From Petrosia ficiformis (Eukaryota > Porifera > Demospongiae > Haplosclerida > Petrosiidae), in the NCBI GenBank assembly GCA_947044365.1, contig OX345636.1, forward strand, positions 55,841,746 to 55,905,745: a stretch of 64,000 bases of DNA, given 5' to 3'. Under the pieces are notes generated by a model, which had not been told where the DNA came from, searched no databases, and saw nothing but the letters and a program-made list of their open reading frames with translations. How positions within the stretch are numbered: the stretch's first letter is position 1; each line of letters starts with the position of its first letter. Below, in pieces: positions 25,151-36,414 of the stretch. The position numbers and the translations under genes are program-made.

Positions 25151-25478
25151 GTACAGTAGAAAACAAAAAAAAGTTCACGTTCTGTCTTCGTACTACGACC
25201 ATAGTACGGAACGAATAACGGTGAAAACGCTGTATCAACGGCGTCTAAAAGCTACGTTTAGATTGCGTTGCGTTTTGGAAGAACGATGAAAATCCGTTTA
25301 TACGGAGCGATGAAAATTCGTTTATACGGAACGGTCAACGCCCTGCCCTCTTTACGGTATCCACTTGACAGCATGTGGAGGAAGAACGAGAGAGAAATCA
25401 GAGAATGGCAATGAGAGCAGCGTTGAAAGAGGCTCAGAAAAGTTAGTTATTAAGATTTTTAACCCTTAGCGGTCGAAT

Positions 25479-25580
25479 GTCACGAATCCGTGACAAACTG
25501 AATTCATTACGTAATACTGTTGTCACAAAATCGTGACGCGGTAAAATGTAATTAAAAGGCGGCTGTCACAATAACGTGAC
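25479..25580. promoter_or_regulatory. Three GTCAC-N6-GTGAC palindromes at 43-bp spacing
   Basis: 16-bp palindromes GTCACGAATCCGTGAC (25479), GTCACAAAATCGTGAC (25522) and GTCACAATAACGTGAC (25565) start exactly 43 bp apart, just inside the left end of the piggyBac element and upstream of its transposase. The spacing is about four helical turns, placing them on one DNA face. They may be transposase or repressor binding sites (inference). The right end has only a looser TCTCACGTGA. Confidence 0.7.
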
Positions 25581-25672
25581 AAGGTGCAAAAAATTAACTA
25601 AAGTTATTGTTGAGTGGTTTTGTGGTTTGTTATACTGTTAATACAAAGAAGATAATAATTGCAATATACATA

Positions 25673-27531
25673 ATGGATGCTGAGGAAGTTCTAGAAAGAT
25701 GGAGTGACTTTGAAACAGATGAAGAGTCTCTTTGGAGTGAAGATGAAGATGAAAGAATTGAAAATGAGGACGAGAGTATCTGCAGTGAAGAGGAGACAAG
25801 TAAATGTAATGATATAGAAAGGGTAATAGAAAATGGGAGTAGTGAACCACAGTCTCTGCATTCCACTTGTATTTGGGAGGATATAGAAGGTAGGTTTAAA
25901 CTTTTTTTGACTAAAATCATAGCTACTGTAGATAATAAATGTAATGTGATAAATATTATTTTTACACTAGGCACATACACCCCACCACCATTGCAAATAA
26001 AATTCAAGGAAACTCCTGGTCCAACAGCACCACAATCAAACCGTCTTAAACCTATACAGTGCTTTAATTTATTTTTCACTTCTGCTATGTGGCAATTCCT
26101 TGTCAATAGGACAAATGAGTATGCGACTTTCAAATTACCTCAGTATACAAAACAGTGTTCTCTGTATCGTAACTGGAAACCTGTTACAGTTAATGAAATG
26201 AAAGCATTTGTAGGAGTGATCCTCAATATGGGGCTGATACAACTGCAGAATATACAAGACTACTGGCTCACTGATTTCGTTTCAACAATACCTTTCTTTA
26301 AACAAATATTTTCACGGGATCGATTTAGGCAAATATTTGGAATGCTACATGTTGGAGACATAGATCATGCCACCAAAAAGAATAAAATTAAGCCACTGTT
26401 GGATTTACTTCTTCCAATAATAAAACAAAACTATGTTCTTGATCAACAAATATCAGTTGATGAGTCTATTATTTCATTCAAAGGTAGGGTAAACTTCAAG
26501 CAATATTTAAAAGGTAAGCCTAATCCTTGGGGGATTAAGGCTTATGTTCTAGCAGATAGCAAGTCTGGTTACATGCACAATCTCATTCTTTATTATGGAA
26601 AACAGACAGAACTAATAGACCGGCCCGATTTATCACACACAGTAAAAGTAGTTCTAACAATAGTTGAGTATCTAAAAAACAAAGGATATGACCTTTACAC
26701 TGATAGATTTTACACCAGCCCAATTTTAGCTGATACCATGGCAGCAATTGGCTTCACTCTAACAGGAACAGTAATGAGTAATAGAAAGGGATTACCTAAA
26801 AGTGTCAAAACAAAAACAAAGGATCGGAAAGGTACCATAAAATCTTATCAAAATGGGAAACAGATGGTGTTATCATGGACAGACAAAAGAAGAGTTCTTA
26901 TGCTAAGCACAAAGTACCCAAATACCATTGTAGATGTGCCATCAAGGTAAACATTTAAATAAAATAAATAAATAAATTCACATGACTCATTGCTCTTTCT
27001 ACATTACATAGACGACCAAATGAAGCTGCTAAAAAGAAACCTAAAGTTGTTGTGGAATACAATAAGTACATGTTAGGAGTGGACAAGCTGGATCAGATGG
27101 GCAGTTATTACAGTTTCCTACACAAGAGTATTAAATGGTGGCGGAAGGTATTTTTTTGGATTCTTGAGATGACAGTAGTGAACTCTTACATAATTCACCA
27201 ACACACACAACGGGAACAACTACAAAAAAGTATTACTCACCTTGCTTTCAGAAGACAGCTTATAGAGGGTCTTATAGAACCGCATCAGTTGTCTCGTACT
27301 CGGGAAACAATACCCATGTCTCTCAGTTTTGAAAGACTCAGGCGAACTCCTCACTATCTAGATAAAAGGCACAAGCGTAGAGATTGTATGGTATGTAGTG
27401 ACAGGTCTGAAAATGGTACCCGGCACTTAACATTGTTTGTGTGCAAAACATGTCCTGAAACACCAGCACTATGCCCAGATGAATGCTTCCAAATATATCA
27501 CACAAAGAAGCATTATAAAAGCATAAAGTAA
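25673..27531 (+). CDS. piggyBac transposase
   Basis: It catalyses cut-and-paste transposition into TTAA sites. ATG at 25673 starts MDAEEVLERWSDFETDEESL, an acidic N-terminus. Exons are 25673-26946 and 27012-27531 (donor GTAAAC, acceptor ATTACATAG), giving 597 aa. A possible further 81-bp in-frame intron (25890-25970, GTAGGT...ACACTAG) would give 570 aa. The three catalytic aspartates are present near residues 263 (SVDESIISFKGR), 344 (LYTDRFYTS) and 449 (LGVDKLDQM), close to 268/346/447 of the Trichoplusia ni enzyme. The C-terminal Cys-rich domain (DCMVCSDR, CKTCPETPALC, CFQIYHTKKHY) is complete. No lesion was seen, so the copy could be active. Confidence 0.93.
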
Positions 27532-28003
27532 TCTTTAAATGTAAATACTCGTATACAAGGTTTCATTTTTATTTACCTGCTTACAATATGTTATAATATA
27601 ACATTTGCACTATCAAAATACACACTGTAATAATATACATCTCCATTACATCATTCATATGTAACTATAAATGCATTATTATTACTATTATTATATATAA
27701 CAAACTTACCTTGCTCATGACCAGTAGACACGAGAAAACTGTCTAAAATTGATTAGATATCACCTGCAGATCTCCTTGAATTATTGTCTCTAGTCCAACA
27801 ACCATTAGAAAGCGTAAAAGCTGCTCAAAAGCAGCAAGATAAAACAACATATCTCTCAAAAAATCACCCGTTTTTTACAATGATCTCACGTGAACGGTTA
27901 ATTATTTTATTAATAGATTAATTTGAAATGGGCGTGGACCGCTAAGGGTTAAAAATAAATTAGTGAATATTCAGATCATTCACAAATCTTTTTAATAGAG
28001 CAA

Positions 28004-31000
28004 ATGATCCTTGTATATTTTGAAGAAGATAACTCGGTGAGTATTGTGAAAGAAACGGATCAACTGTAATACACGGACAGGGCAGTTTAAGGTATCGGGG
28101 GCGTGGCCGGAACACGTGACTTCCGCTATGACGTTTTAAACGTCGAGGGTGGGGCTGCTTCCAGTTTTTTTTTCGCGTTTTTCTGCGTATTGTTTTCAGG
28201 TTTCGCGAACTCATATTGCCATGTTAAAAAGTAATTATATTACAATCATTGTAGACTTTTAACTTATTTAAAATACTTATAATACAATCATTGCAGACTT
28301 TTAACTTATTTTTACTATGTTGAATTGTATTATAACAATTATTATAAATAATTATATATATATAATTTATAATATTTATATATAATTATACTTGCTAAGT
28401 GACTGTGAAATTATTTTGGCGGGTAACAATGTCTTTACTGGAATTAGGACCTATTGCTTTTGGTGGAACTGCAGCTATTATAACCTTCCTTCAAAGAAAG
28501 AATGTCTTAGCAGACAGGATGAACTGTGCACAGTGTGGGATAGGTATGGAAATGAAGGAGAGATCAGATATAAGTGATGGCTATCGATGGAGGTGTCCTG
28601 ATTGCAACAGAACAGCAAGTATAAGAAAAGGAAGTTTTTTTTGAACAGAGCAAATTAACTTTACAGAAGTGGCTATTACTGATGCATTGGTGGGCAAGGC
28701 AGTATCCAGTTACTGATGCTGCAGTAGAAGTAGAGGTCACAGAGAAAACAGCAATTCAAGTATATCAGTGGCTCAGAGATGTTTGCAGTTATCGACTTTG
28801 TTCTGTTGATCCACCAATTAAACTTGGAGGTCAAGGAGTAGTAGTGGCAATTGATGAATCTTTATTTTCGCATAAGCCAAAGGTATAATACAAAAGCACA
28901 ATGAATGGAAGAACAAGTATAATTATACATAAATATTTGTGTGAATGAACGAATGAATAAATGAATGAATGTGACTATACTGTTTCTTTTGTAGTACAAC
29001 AGAGGTCGCCCAGCAGATGAACCAGTATGGGTATTCGGGATGTGTGACACTTCTCAACAGCCAGCCTTGGGATATATGGAGATAATAAATGACAGAACTG
29101 CTGCAACACTCCTCCCCATCATTGAAGACCATACACACAATGGTACAATTATATGGTCAGACAGTTGGGCAGCATATAACAATATTCAACAGCTACCAAC
29201 TGTACAGAATCACGATACAGTAAATCACTCACTAGAATTTGTTGATAGCCAAACTGGGGTACATACTAATCACATAGAAAGTTATTGGAATCGTGTTAAA
29301 ATAAAACTTAAAAGAATGAGAGGGTGTCATCGAACCATGTTGGGGTCATATTTGGATGAGTTTCTTTGGCGAGAGAGATATGGCCGGACATCTAGTGATG
29401 TACTGGAAAACATGTACAGAGATATAGCCATTTGGTATCCTGTCTTAGGTTCCCACACTGTGCACAGTATATTCTTTAACAGCTCTTTTCAGAGCTACAA
29501 AACCAGTTCTTTTCAGAGCTTCCATTTTGCAAAAGATCCACCTTTAATGGCTCATGCCACACCCCTACATAGACGTTTAAAACGTCATAGCGGAAGTCAC
29601 GTGTTCCGCCCACGCTGTCGGCCACGCCTCCGATACTTTAAACTGCCCTGTCCGTGTATTACAGTTGATCCAAAGAAACGGCACTAGTGGAGGAGTTGAG
29701 TACTCTAAGTAAAGGGTCAAAATGCTCAGTTAAAGAGAGATCAAATGTATATAGTGGCTTGGTTGTTGATATAGGTAAGTCATGTTATATTATCTTTGTT
29801 ATAATTATAACAGAACAGAATGAAATGCTACAGGTTCGCTTATACTTGTTTTTGCCTAATACACTTACAGTGTCAATGGAGAAAAACTAAGCAAACATAC
29901 AGTTATATATTAAGTCTGTAGGCTACAATGGAGTGGGCATAAACATTGTAAGTGAACCTGTAATATCTCAAAGGGACATTTTAACTTGAGAGTGATGTAT
30001 AAAGGAAGTAGATAACATAAAAATTGTTTTCCAGGTGATGTGAAATATTTAGAAAAACTTGAAGAAAGCTTTTTAGTAGACAACCATGAAGTTCTAGTAG
30101 GAGGAGAAAATAAAGAGAATGAGGGAAAAGGTAATAATAATTATAACACTTGTAATTAATTCACTTATTATTACTGTTAGAAAATGCTGTAAAAACTGCA
30201 TCAAGAAAGAGGAGCAAGCTTGTTAAAAACAAAACACCAAAACGGCCTTGTATAGTAAAAGAAAAACCTAAACCTGCTAGTGAGTTTTTAGTTCTCACTA
30301 AGATTTGGAATTATCATTTTTTCTGTTTTTTACAGATAAACATAAGCCAAAAGGATCGATAATTACAGTTACAGACCATAACGACAAATGTGAAAATAAT
30401 GATGAGCAACCTAATACTCCAGATATTACTCCAGCCATTATACCACGACTTAATGAATTACCAATTATGGAAGATGAAAATGTTAATGAAGTACATATTG
30501 CAGATGAAAGTGAACAAGATGCTATATCAGAATCAGGTGAGATTGGTATGTGTAATATGTAAAATGTGTAAAATACAGTGTTGTTTTAGGGAACTAAAAC
30601 TAAATTTTAGTTACCCCATTTCACCTTTAGTAAATCTTGTTAGTGATTGAACTAAACTAACTACAATGTTTCTTAACCACTCTTTACAAGCTATGGCTAT
30701 ACTTTAAAGTTTGGAACACTTTGATAATCTTTTATCACATTCCTTGTAAATGGGTGACAAAAGAGTCTTTCACAAGGAATGGTGATAAGGTGATAATGAG
30801 GTTGTGCTCATGTGCAGCTGTATTAAGGAAGGCAGACCTAAGGCTAGTCCTGTTTGGTATTATACAGTAGTTGCCAAATAGACAGGTATAATTAAGTGTG
30901 TTTTCTCTAGTGCTGGCTATTGCTCCAGAAAATAAAGTCAATATCTTTTGTAATGTAAACTGTAAATGTAATGAGTGGTTAATAATTATTTTGTAAAGCA

Positions 31001-32070
31001 TGTAATCACCATTGAAGCTAACATTGCCATCAAAATCTCATGAATATCATTATGTGGTTCATTTAGGTTAGGGTTCAATCAGTATCAAAGTGATCCTTAG
31101 TCTTTGATGGCAATCACTCTAACTATATAACTAAAACTATTGTGTGAAAATTAAAACTACATTAAGTTAACTAACTAAAAATTATTTCATGATGTCAAAG
31201 CTAACTATAACTAAACTAAACTAAAATTAAATTTCTAAAGCAACACTAGTAAAATGTGTAATGATTGTGTGTTTCTATTGGAGGTGGTAGGTGTGGCCTT
31301 CACACTATATTTTAAAACAAAATTGGTTAGTTACCTAAAACCCTTTTAGCAAGCCCAATATTACTTCAGTAAAATTATACTATGTTTGAAACTGAGCATA
31401 TTATAACTATAATTAAAAGTAGTGCATTCAATTTTTGCTCCATTGTGTAGATCCACTGTTACTGGAGGTTACTCTTCATGAATTGCAGTTTCGACTTGAT
31501 GAACAAGAAAAATTAACATTAGAGGCTTTTAAAAGAATAGAAGAATTGGAAAAACTTCTATTCCAACCACTAGAACCACTTCAGCTATCAGATATTAATA
31601 TTAGTGATGTATGTGATCCTCCACCTTTACCAGAAACATATAACTACGAATATAACTCTACATCCCTAGCCATTCCCCAAACTACATCCACTGCAATTCC
31701 CCAAATTCACCCCAATCCAAATAACTACAACAATTATCAACAAGAACCCCACCAGCTTAGTGAAACCAGTTTAGTCCCTCCTCAGTGCCAACCAATAGAG
31801 GGAAAAAGAAAGTCTAAAGGTAAAAGTGAGCCACTTCCTTCTTCTGAAATTAAAAAAGATAAACTGGTTCCTGCTGACTATGTTATTCAAAAATATCCTG
31901 ATTTGCGTAAAAATAATGTTATAGGAACATTAGCTGTCAAGCTAGCTAAAGAAGCATTTTTTGGTGAGGATATTCTTGTGAGATGCACAGTGATGGGATG
32001 TAACAGCTACCCAGCTCTTCCACAGCAAGAGTTGAATAACTTGAAACAAACAGTCTTTTCTCTCTTCTGA
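28004..32070 (+). CDS. BEN-domain protein, first exon split by a Merlin insertion
   Basis: ATG at 28004 opens MILVYFEEDNSVSIVKET. The coding sequence is cut at 28056 and resumes at 29680, exactly across the Merlin element and its duplication. Exon 1 = 28004-28056 + 29680-29774; then 30035-30130, 30181-30279, 30336-30536 and 31451-32070. Summed, these give 1164 bp, an exact 388 codons, with consistent phases. The N-terminal ~80 aa (GSKCSVKERSNVYSG, DIGDVKYLEKLEE) form a small chromatin-reader-like module common in invertebrate BEN proteins. Next come a basic acidic-flanked stretch, a coiled coil (LHELQFRLDEQEKL) and a C-terminal BEN domain (TLAVKLAKEAFFGEDILVRC, GCNSYPALPQQEL). BEN domains bind DNA or chromatin. 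The gene lies inside the inverted-repeat element and may be a transposon passenger. It is interrupted in this allele. Confidence 0.75.
28057..29671 (+). mobile_element. Merlin-type DNA transposon in BEN exon
   Basis: Inverted ends of ~105 bp begin GGATCAACTGTAATACACGG on both sides. The flanks are perfect 8-bp direct repeats AAAGAAAC (28049-28056 and 29672-29679), the duplication length expected for Merlin. The interior encodes an IS1016/ISXO2-like transposase on the plus strand. Small differences between the ends (a gap near 28106) show some age. Confidence 0.9.
28429..29460 (+). pseudogene. Merlin (ISXO2-like) transposase with one frameshift
   Basis: The N-terminal zinc ribbon has CAQCGIGM and CPDCNRTASIRKGSFF. 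The DDE catalytic domain follows: AIDESLFSHKPK (D), WSDSWAAYNN (D) and HTNHIESYWNRVKIKLK (E). One intron is clear, 28883-28994 (GTATAA...TTTGTAG), joining HKPK to YNRGRPADEPVW. A run of eight T near 28635-28642 shifts the frame to TGA; seven T would keep it open (GSFF to EQSKLTLQKW). The frame runs on into the right inverted repeat before a stop. Close to intact, it is broken as written by this single homopolymer step. Confidence 0.88.
29780..31440. other. Introns of the BEN gene
   Basis: Outside the exons listed for the BEN gene, the largest intron (30537-31450) has no recognised gene or mobile element. It is AT-rich with minor local repeats (ACTAAACTAAAATTAAATTT). Confidence 0.4.
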
Positions 32071-32330
32071 GTCTATTGGTCCAATCCTGTCGAATTTGAA
32101 TCAATTATGGTGTCAATGTGTTAATGCTATTGGACAATCATGCAAACGATTATGAGCAAGCAAGTCTTGTTAATCTATTACTGTTTCATAGTTATCATAA
32201 TTATCATCACATTCCAAGCCATTTAAATAGATTAACTTGCACAAATAATTATTATTTTACAGAAAAAAAAAAGATTGGTGGTTTTAAAAAAAACCGTAAA
32301 CAAAAAAAAAAAAAAAGTATATCCAGGGGT

Positions 32331-33459
32331 TTAAAGCCACCAACTAGTACCAGTAGCTCTACCATCAAGTTCAATTACTTTAGGAATAACCTTTTGCAAA
32401 TGCCCAATATATTTCTTGCATTTCACTACATCAACAGTCCTCCAGAATGCCTTTATTCCATCAACTAGTTGCTCTTCGGTTTTAGGCTTTATTTCTCTCC
32501 TTACATATCCTTCAGTTCGTGCCACATGTTCTCGATTGGGTTCAAATCTGGTGATTCTGGTGGTGTCTGCCACCAATAGATGTTGTTATCTTCCAGAAAT
32601 GTTAGTGCTGCTTTAGAAGTGTGTTTAGGGTCGTTGTCTGCCATGAAACAGTGACCATCAGGGTAAACAGATTTAACAAATGGTAGTAACGTTTGATCCA
32701 ATATGTCAATATACAGTTCTTTGTCCATTATTCCATCAAATATACATATACCAGTGCTTCCCCTCTTGCTGATGCCTGCCCATATGTGGACTTTAAGTGG
32801 ATATTTTGGTCTGTAATAATAATTATACATAACAGTAATTATTAGCAAAATAATTTGTTATTGTTTTAAGATAATAATAGGCTACAGTTATAATAATATA
32901 TGTGTATACATAGTTATATTATACAGTACCTGGGTTTTGGACGGGGAGCTTCTCCCTTCTTTCTGCAGCAAAAACGCCTATGTGATTCCAATTGTACAGT
33001 GCACTCATCTGTGTACACAACATTTTCGAAATCATCTTGCTGGTGCTCTATAGCCCAATGTAGTCTTTTCAGTCTGTTAGGTTCCCTGATCAACTGACAG
33101 TAGGCACTGCGTCTAAACATCCAACCCAAGGAAGATCGACACCGCAAGATAGTCAGAAGACTCAACTCATATCCATTCGAAGCCAGCAGTTTATGTAGTT
33201 GACACGCTGTTGTTTCATCGTCCAACCTCATTTGATGCTCTACAATTCTCTTGACTGCGGCTGTTATTTTCGATGGACGACCAGAACCTGGCCGTCTTAG
33301 TAGACAACCAGTTTCAGTAAAGTTCAAAAGAAATTTGTGAATCCCTTCTCTTGTAGCAAACATTCCTTCTTCTGAAAGGATTTTCCTGATAGTTGGTGGC
33401 TTAAACCCCTGGCTATAAAGGAAAACGATAAGTTCTTTCTTGTAACTACTGTAGACCAT
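32331..33459 (-). pseudogene. Tc1/mariner transposase (DD34E), broken
   Basis: Minus strand. Exon 1 (33459-32930) encodes a paired-like HTH (SYKKELIVFLYSQGFKPPTI, GSGRPSKITAAVKR) and the first catalytic Asp (VYTDECTVQLE). Exon 2 from 32820 gives VHIWAGISKRGSTG, the second Asp (MADNDPKHTSKAA) and the Glu (SPDLNPIENMWHELK), spaced 34 residues as in Tc1. A 109-bp intron with GT...AG borders joins them (KPR to PKYP). The frame is lost near 32505 by one base, just after HELKD, and the C-terminus (REIKPKTEEQLVDGIKAFW) continues in another frame. Terminal repeats were not convincingly found. It lies inside the large inverted-repeat element. Confidence 0.85.
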
Positions 33460-33643
33460 CTTCACAGCTACTGGATCAGATGTTTGAGGCAATCAAGCGA
33501 TTCGAAACAAACCAATTCTCTGATATGTTACCGTCTACATAGCGAAACAGGAATGCTACAAAGCAGATTCAGAAAAGATTCAATCGTATCATTTACTGAA
33601 TTTCTTTTACAATAATGATTTCTTATAAAATAGGTAATAATAA

Positions 33644-35474
33644 TTATATTATACAAAATACATTTAAACAATATGATCGATTAGATAGGTTATGAATGAA
33701 AGTTAAATGGTTAACAGAAACTGTTTCACGTTCTTGTGTTCTGTTCACTCGAGTTTCTTTAAATGTACATTCCGTGTCACACTGATGAACAAATGATACA
33801 ACATTCTCAATCATTGTAGATGGTATGACAGTCATATATTTGCTGAGAATGTACAACGGACATTCAAATTCGTTATATACCAATCCAGACCTCGAAGTAT
33901 CGGTGACTGGATGGAACTCATTTATCATGCAGTAATCATTCTTAGTTCTTTTTGATGAAAAACAAGCCATGAGTAATCCATACTGCTGGAAGGATTAATA
34001 ATAAATTATTATGTTACAGAGTACAGACTTGCACTTACTTGATCAGTATACATGTACTTCACATAATCTCCTGTGTGAGCAAGTTTTAATGACTGGCACA
34101 CAACTGCTTTGTGTGGAATTAGGGCATCATGTTGATCAATACTCTCCAATAATTGCAGATTATAGTGTGAATCTCTCATAGCATCACAAACTTGTACAAG
34201 ATTACTGTGTTCGATTGTCGATATCTTAAGGTCAAGAACTCTTACTTCTGAGATACCTTGAACTTTCTATAATGTGTGTACATGAAACTGGATAATTACA
34301 ATCAACTAAATGTTTACTGCATTTAACATACCTTTCGTAAACTGCCTTTTTGGTAAATCACTTTTTTGTTCTCAAGCTCTTGCATAGGAATACAATTAAA
34401 GAAGTTCTGTACTGCTGAGCTACTAAAAAGTGATTTAAGACCATCACCACACCTACAAACAAAAGGAAACAACCACAAAAAAAGAATAATCAATCAATTA
34501 TTGTTTTTTCCTGCAACTTACTGATTGGATGAACATAGAAATCGGAGATACTCGATGATAGAAAGTTTATGCCCAATATCTCTACTTGGTGCTCGTCTGT
34601 TTGCAAAACATTTTGGCTTCTGATGAATGAGTTGAAAGCCTCAAACCTACAGATATGTGAGGGAATATCAGCACAGTGCTTGCTGTTGTTTACAAACCTT
34701 TCAGTGTTGTAGCAAGATGGGTGAGAGAAATCTCGAATATTGTCGGGCAGGTGCAACAGAATATGAACTTTAATCCTCTGTCCATGTTCTGGGTACTGTT
34801 TTATAATTTCGGACACAAAATCTTGACAAACAGATTGATATTCATGAATCTTCTCAGAAAAGAGTGGTTTGCAGTAAGTGATTTGAAACACCTATTTGAA
34901 TTACCAGAGATATACAAAAAAGAAAGACAATTAACACGCATTAATAATTTAATTATCTTGTCATTTGGAACAAATCAATCTAGACTACAGCATGAACAAT
35001 GTATTATGTTTAGTTTCGTTACCTTAGACAGAAGTAACCAAACTTTCTTCTGCTCATCAGTAAGATATGGTGATATTATAAAAAGTGACATTTGCATCCA
35101 TCCTTTGAAATCTCGTCCTACAAAGGACTGGTAGTAGTAACACACGTTACCATATACTTTTGTAGAAAATCCAGAGTAATTAAATCCTGACAAAAAAAGG
35201 GTCACTTCAAATTATTAGAAATTAGATCAGAACTCACTTTCTCCATCTGCATGTTCAGATAATACGATCGATAAACTCTAGCTATAATCTCCAGTCATGG
35301 TTCCAGATTCAGTAAAGAAATCACATATGATACAATAGTGTTTTTATTCTTTCTGATTAAGAGAAGAATTTTACGTTTATGTACCTTGCAATCATCAACA
35401 CAAATATTTCGTCCACGTTTACCATTACTGTATCTTCAACGATGTTTTTCGCTTCTTTTACAGTTAATTCATCT
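33644..35474 (-). pseudogene. C-terminal half of a CACTA/Plavaka-like transposase
   Basis: Minus-strand exons with short introns: 35184-35024 (GRDFKGWMQMSLFIISPYL), 34891-34698 (IKVHILLHLPDNIRDF), 34646-~34530 (FEAFNSFIRSQN, then NRRAPSRDIGHKLSIIEYL in the next frame), ~34453-34335, ~34265-34024 and ~33984-33644 ending in a stop. A small upstream exon around 35460-35380 (VNVDEIFVLMIA) may be its start. The block pattern (K/RDFK.WMQ, pKxHxLxHLxxxI, STER-FEAFNS-IR, N-RAPSRDIG) is that of large Plavaka-type or related KDZ-linked transposases, here without the N-terminal and central catalytic parts. One base is missing near 34605 (QNV to ANRRAP). This could be the enzyme of the surrounding inverted-repeat element after internal deletion. 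Confidence 0.5.
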
Positions 35475-35768
35475 TAAACGAATCGTTTAATTTTGTAAAC
35501 GGAAACAATTCGGGTAAGTGATTATTTGGCTGTGTAGCTTCTGCTTCACACATGAATTACAACTACGCATGCGCAATGACGTCATAGTAAACGACATAGA
35601 GTGTACCGTCGAAACGTAGTTTATACGCTAAAATTAGCATCATCGTAGAAACGTCGTTTACACGCTACATATAGCTAAAACGGTACGGGTTAACTACGGA
35701 ACGGAGCGTTTCGTACTACGGTCGTAGAACGAAAACAGAACGTGAACTTTTTTTTTTTTTCTACTGTA

Positions 35769-35905
35769 TGTATGTATGTATGTATATACATGTATGTAAT
35801 GTATGTATATACATACATGTATGTATGTATGTATGCATGTATGTATGTATGTACGTACAATGTACTCATGTATGTATGCACATGTATATACATGTATATG
35901 TATCA
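35769..35905. repeat. (GTAT)n microsatellite
   Basis: Tetranucleotide array beginning right after the right end of the large inverted-repeat element. Open frames in it are low-complexity artefacts. Confidence 0.9.
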
Positions 35906-36045
35906 TATTCAGATCTGTTTATATTATCAGGAACAATTAAAGAAATTTTGTTCAAAATATCTGGTTGGAAGGAATTTGTAAAGTTTTGAAGAGGGCTCAC
36001 GAGTAGAAAACAGGTTTGTGGCTTCAATCACTTGCATACAAAATG

Positions 36046-36414
36046 TAGTGCTGAAACAAATACTGCTTCTTGGTATTTGAATACTCGCTTTTCTTAACGA
36101 AATGAATACTTGAATATTTGCTTGCTTACTCATCATAAATTGTTTGAATTAAAATATTAAGTCAGCATTTTGCTGTACGTACATAGTTACAATAGATGTA
36201 ACCACTGTGTTTTTATTGTTCATTCTTTTTATATAAACCAGTAACATGAAGCTAGAAACTTCTCCACCGTCATTTAATTTCCTTTTTATAATTGCACGTA
36301 TTTTGTTTCTGTGCATGTGCAAATGTTAAACGAATAATTGAATACCAAAAAATACATTTGAATACTTAAATAACGAATAAATATCAGAATATTTCAATAT
36401 TCGCTTCAACACTA
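36046..36414. mobile_element. Small inverted-repeat element (hAT-like MITE)
   Basis: Left end TAGTGCTGAAACAAATACTG and inverted right end TAGTGTTGAAGCGAATATTG match at most positions. Further in, both sides are rich in ATTCGAATA-like words. The flanking octamers do not match, so hAT membership rests on the ends only. Non-coding. Confidence 0.5.

Larger units (their letters stand above)
25459..27952 (+). mobile_element. Complete piggyBac element
   Basis: Ends TTAACCCTTAGCGGTC (25459) and GACCGCTAAGGGTTAA (27937-27952) are perfect 16-bp inverted repeats including the TTAA target. The 2.5-kb interior holds one transposase gene with no stop in its exons. It sits about 50 bp upstream of the BEN start codon, inside the larger inverted-repeat element. 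Confidence 0.9.
25154..35766. mobile_element. Large terminal-inverted-repeat element (~10.6 kb) carrying a BEN gene
   Basis: The first ~60 bp and last ~60 bp are inverted copies with about five mismatches. Both begin CAGTAGAAAA, run through AAAGTTCACGTTCTGT and end near TAGTACG.AACG, and each is flanked by TA. Between them lie a BEN-domain gene on the plus strand, the 3' part of a CACTA/Plavaka-like transposase on the minus strand, and nested piggyBac, Merlin and Tc1-like insertions. Without the nested elements it would be roughly 5.3 kb. Ends beginning CAGTAG recall CACTA-group ends (CACTA/CACTG), which agrees with the transposase remnant. Superfamily and TA duplication are inference; the inverted ends are directly visible. 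Confidence 0.65.
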
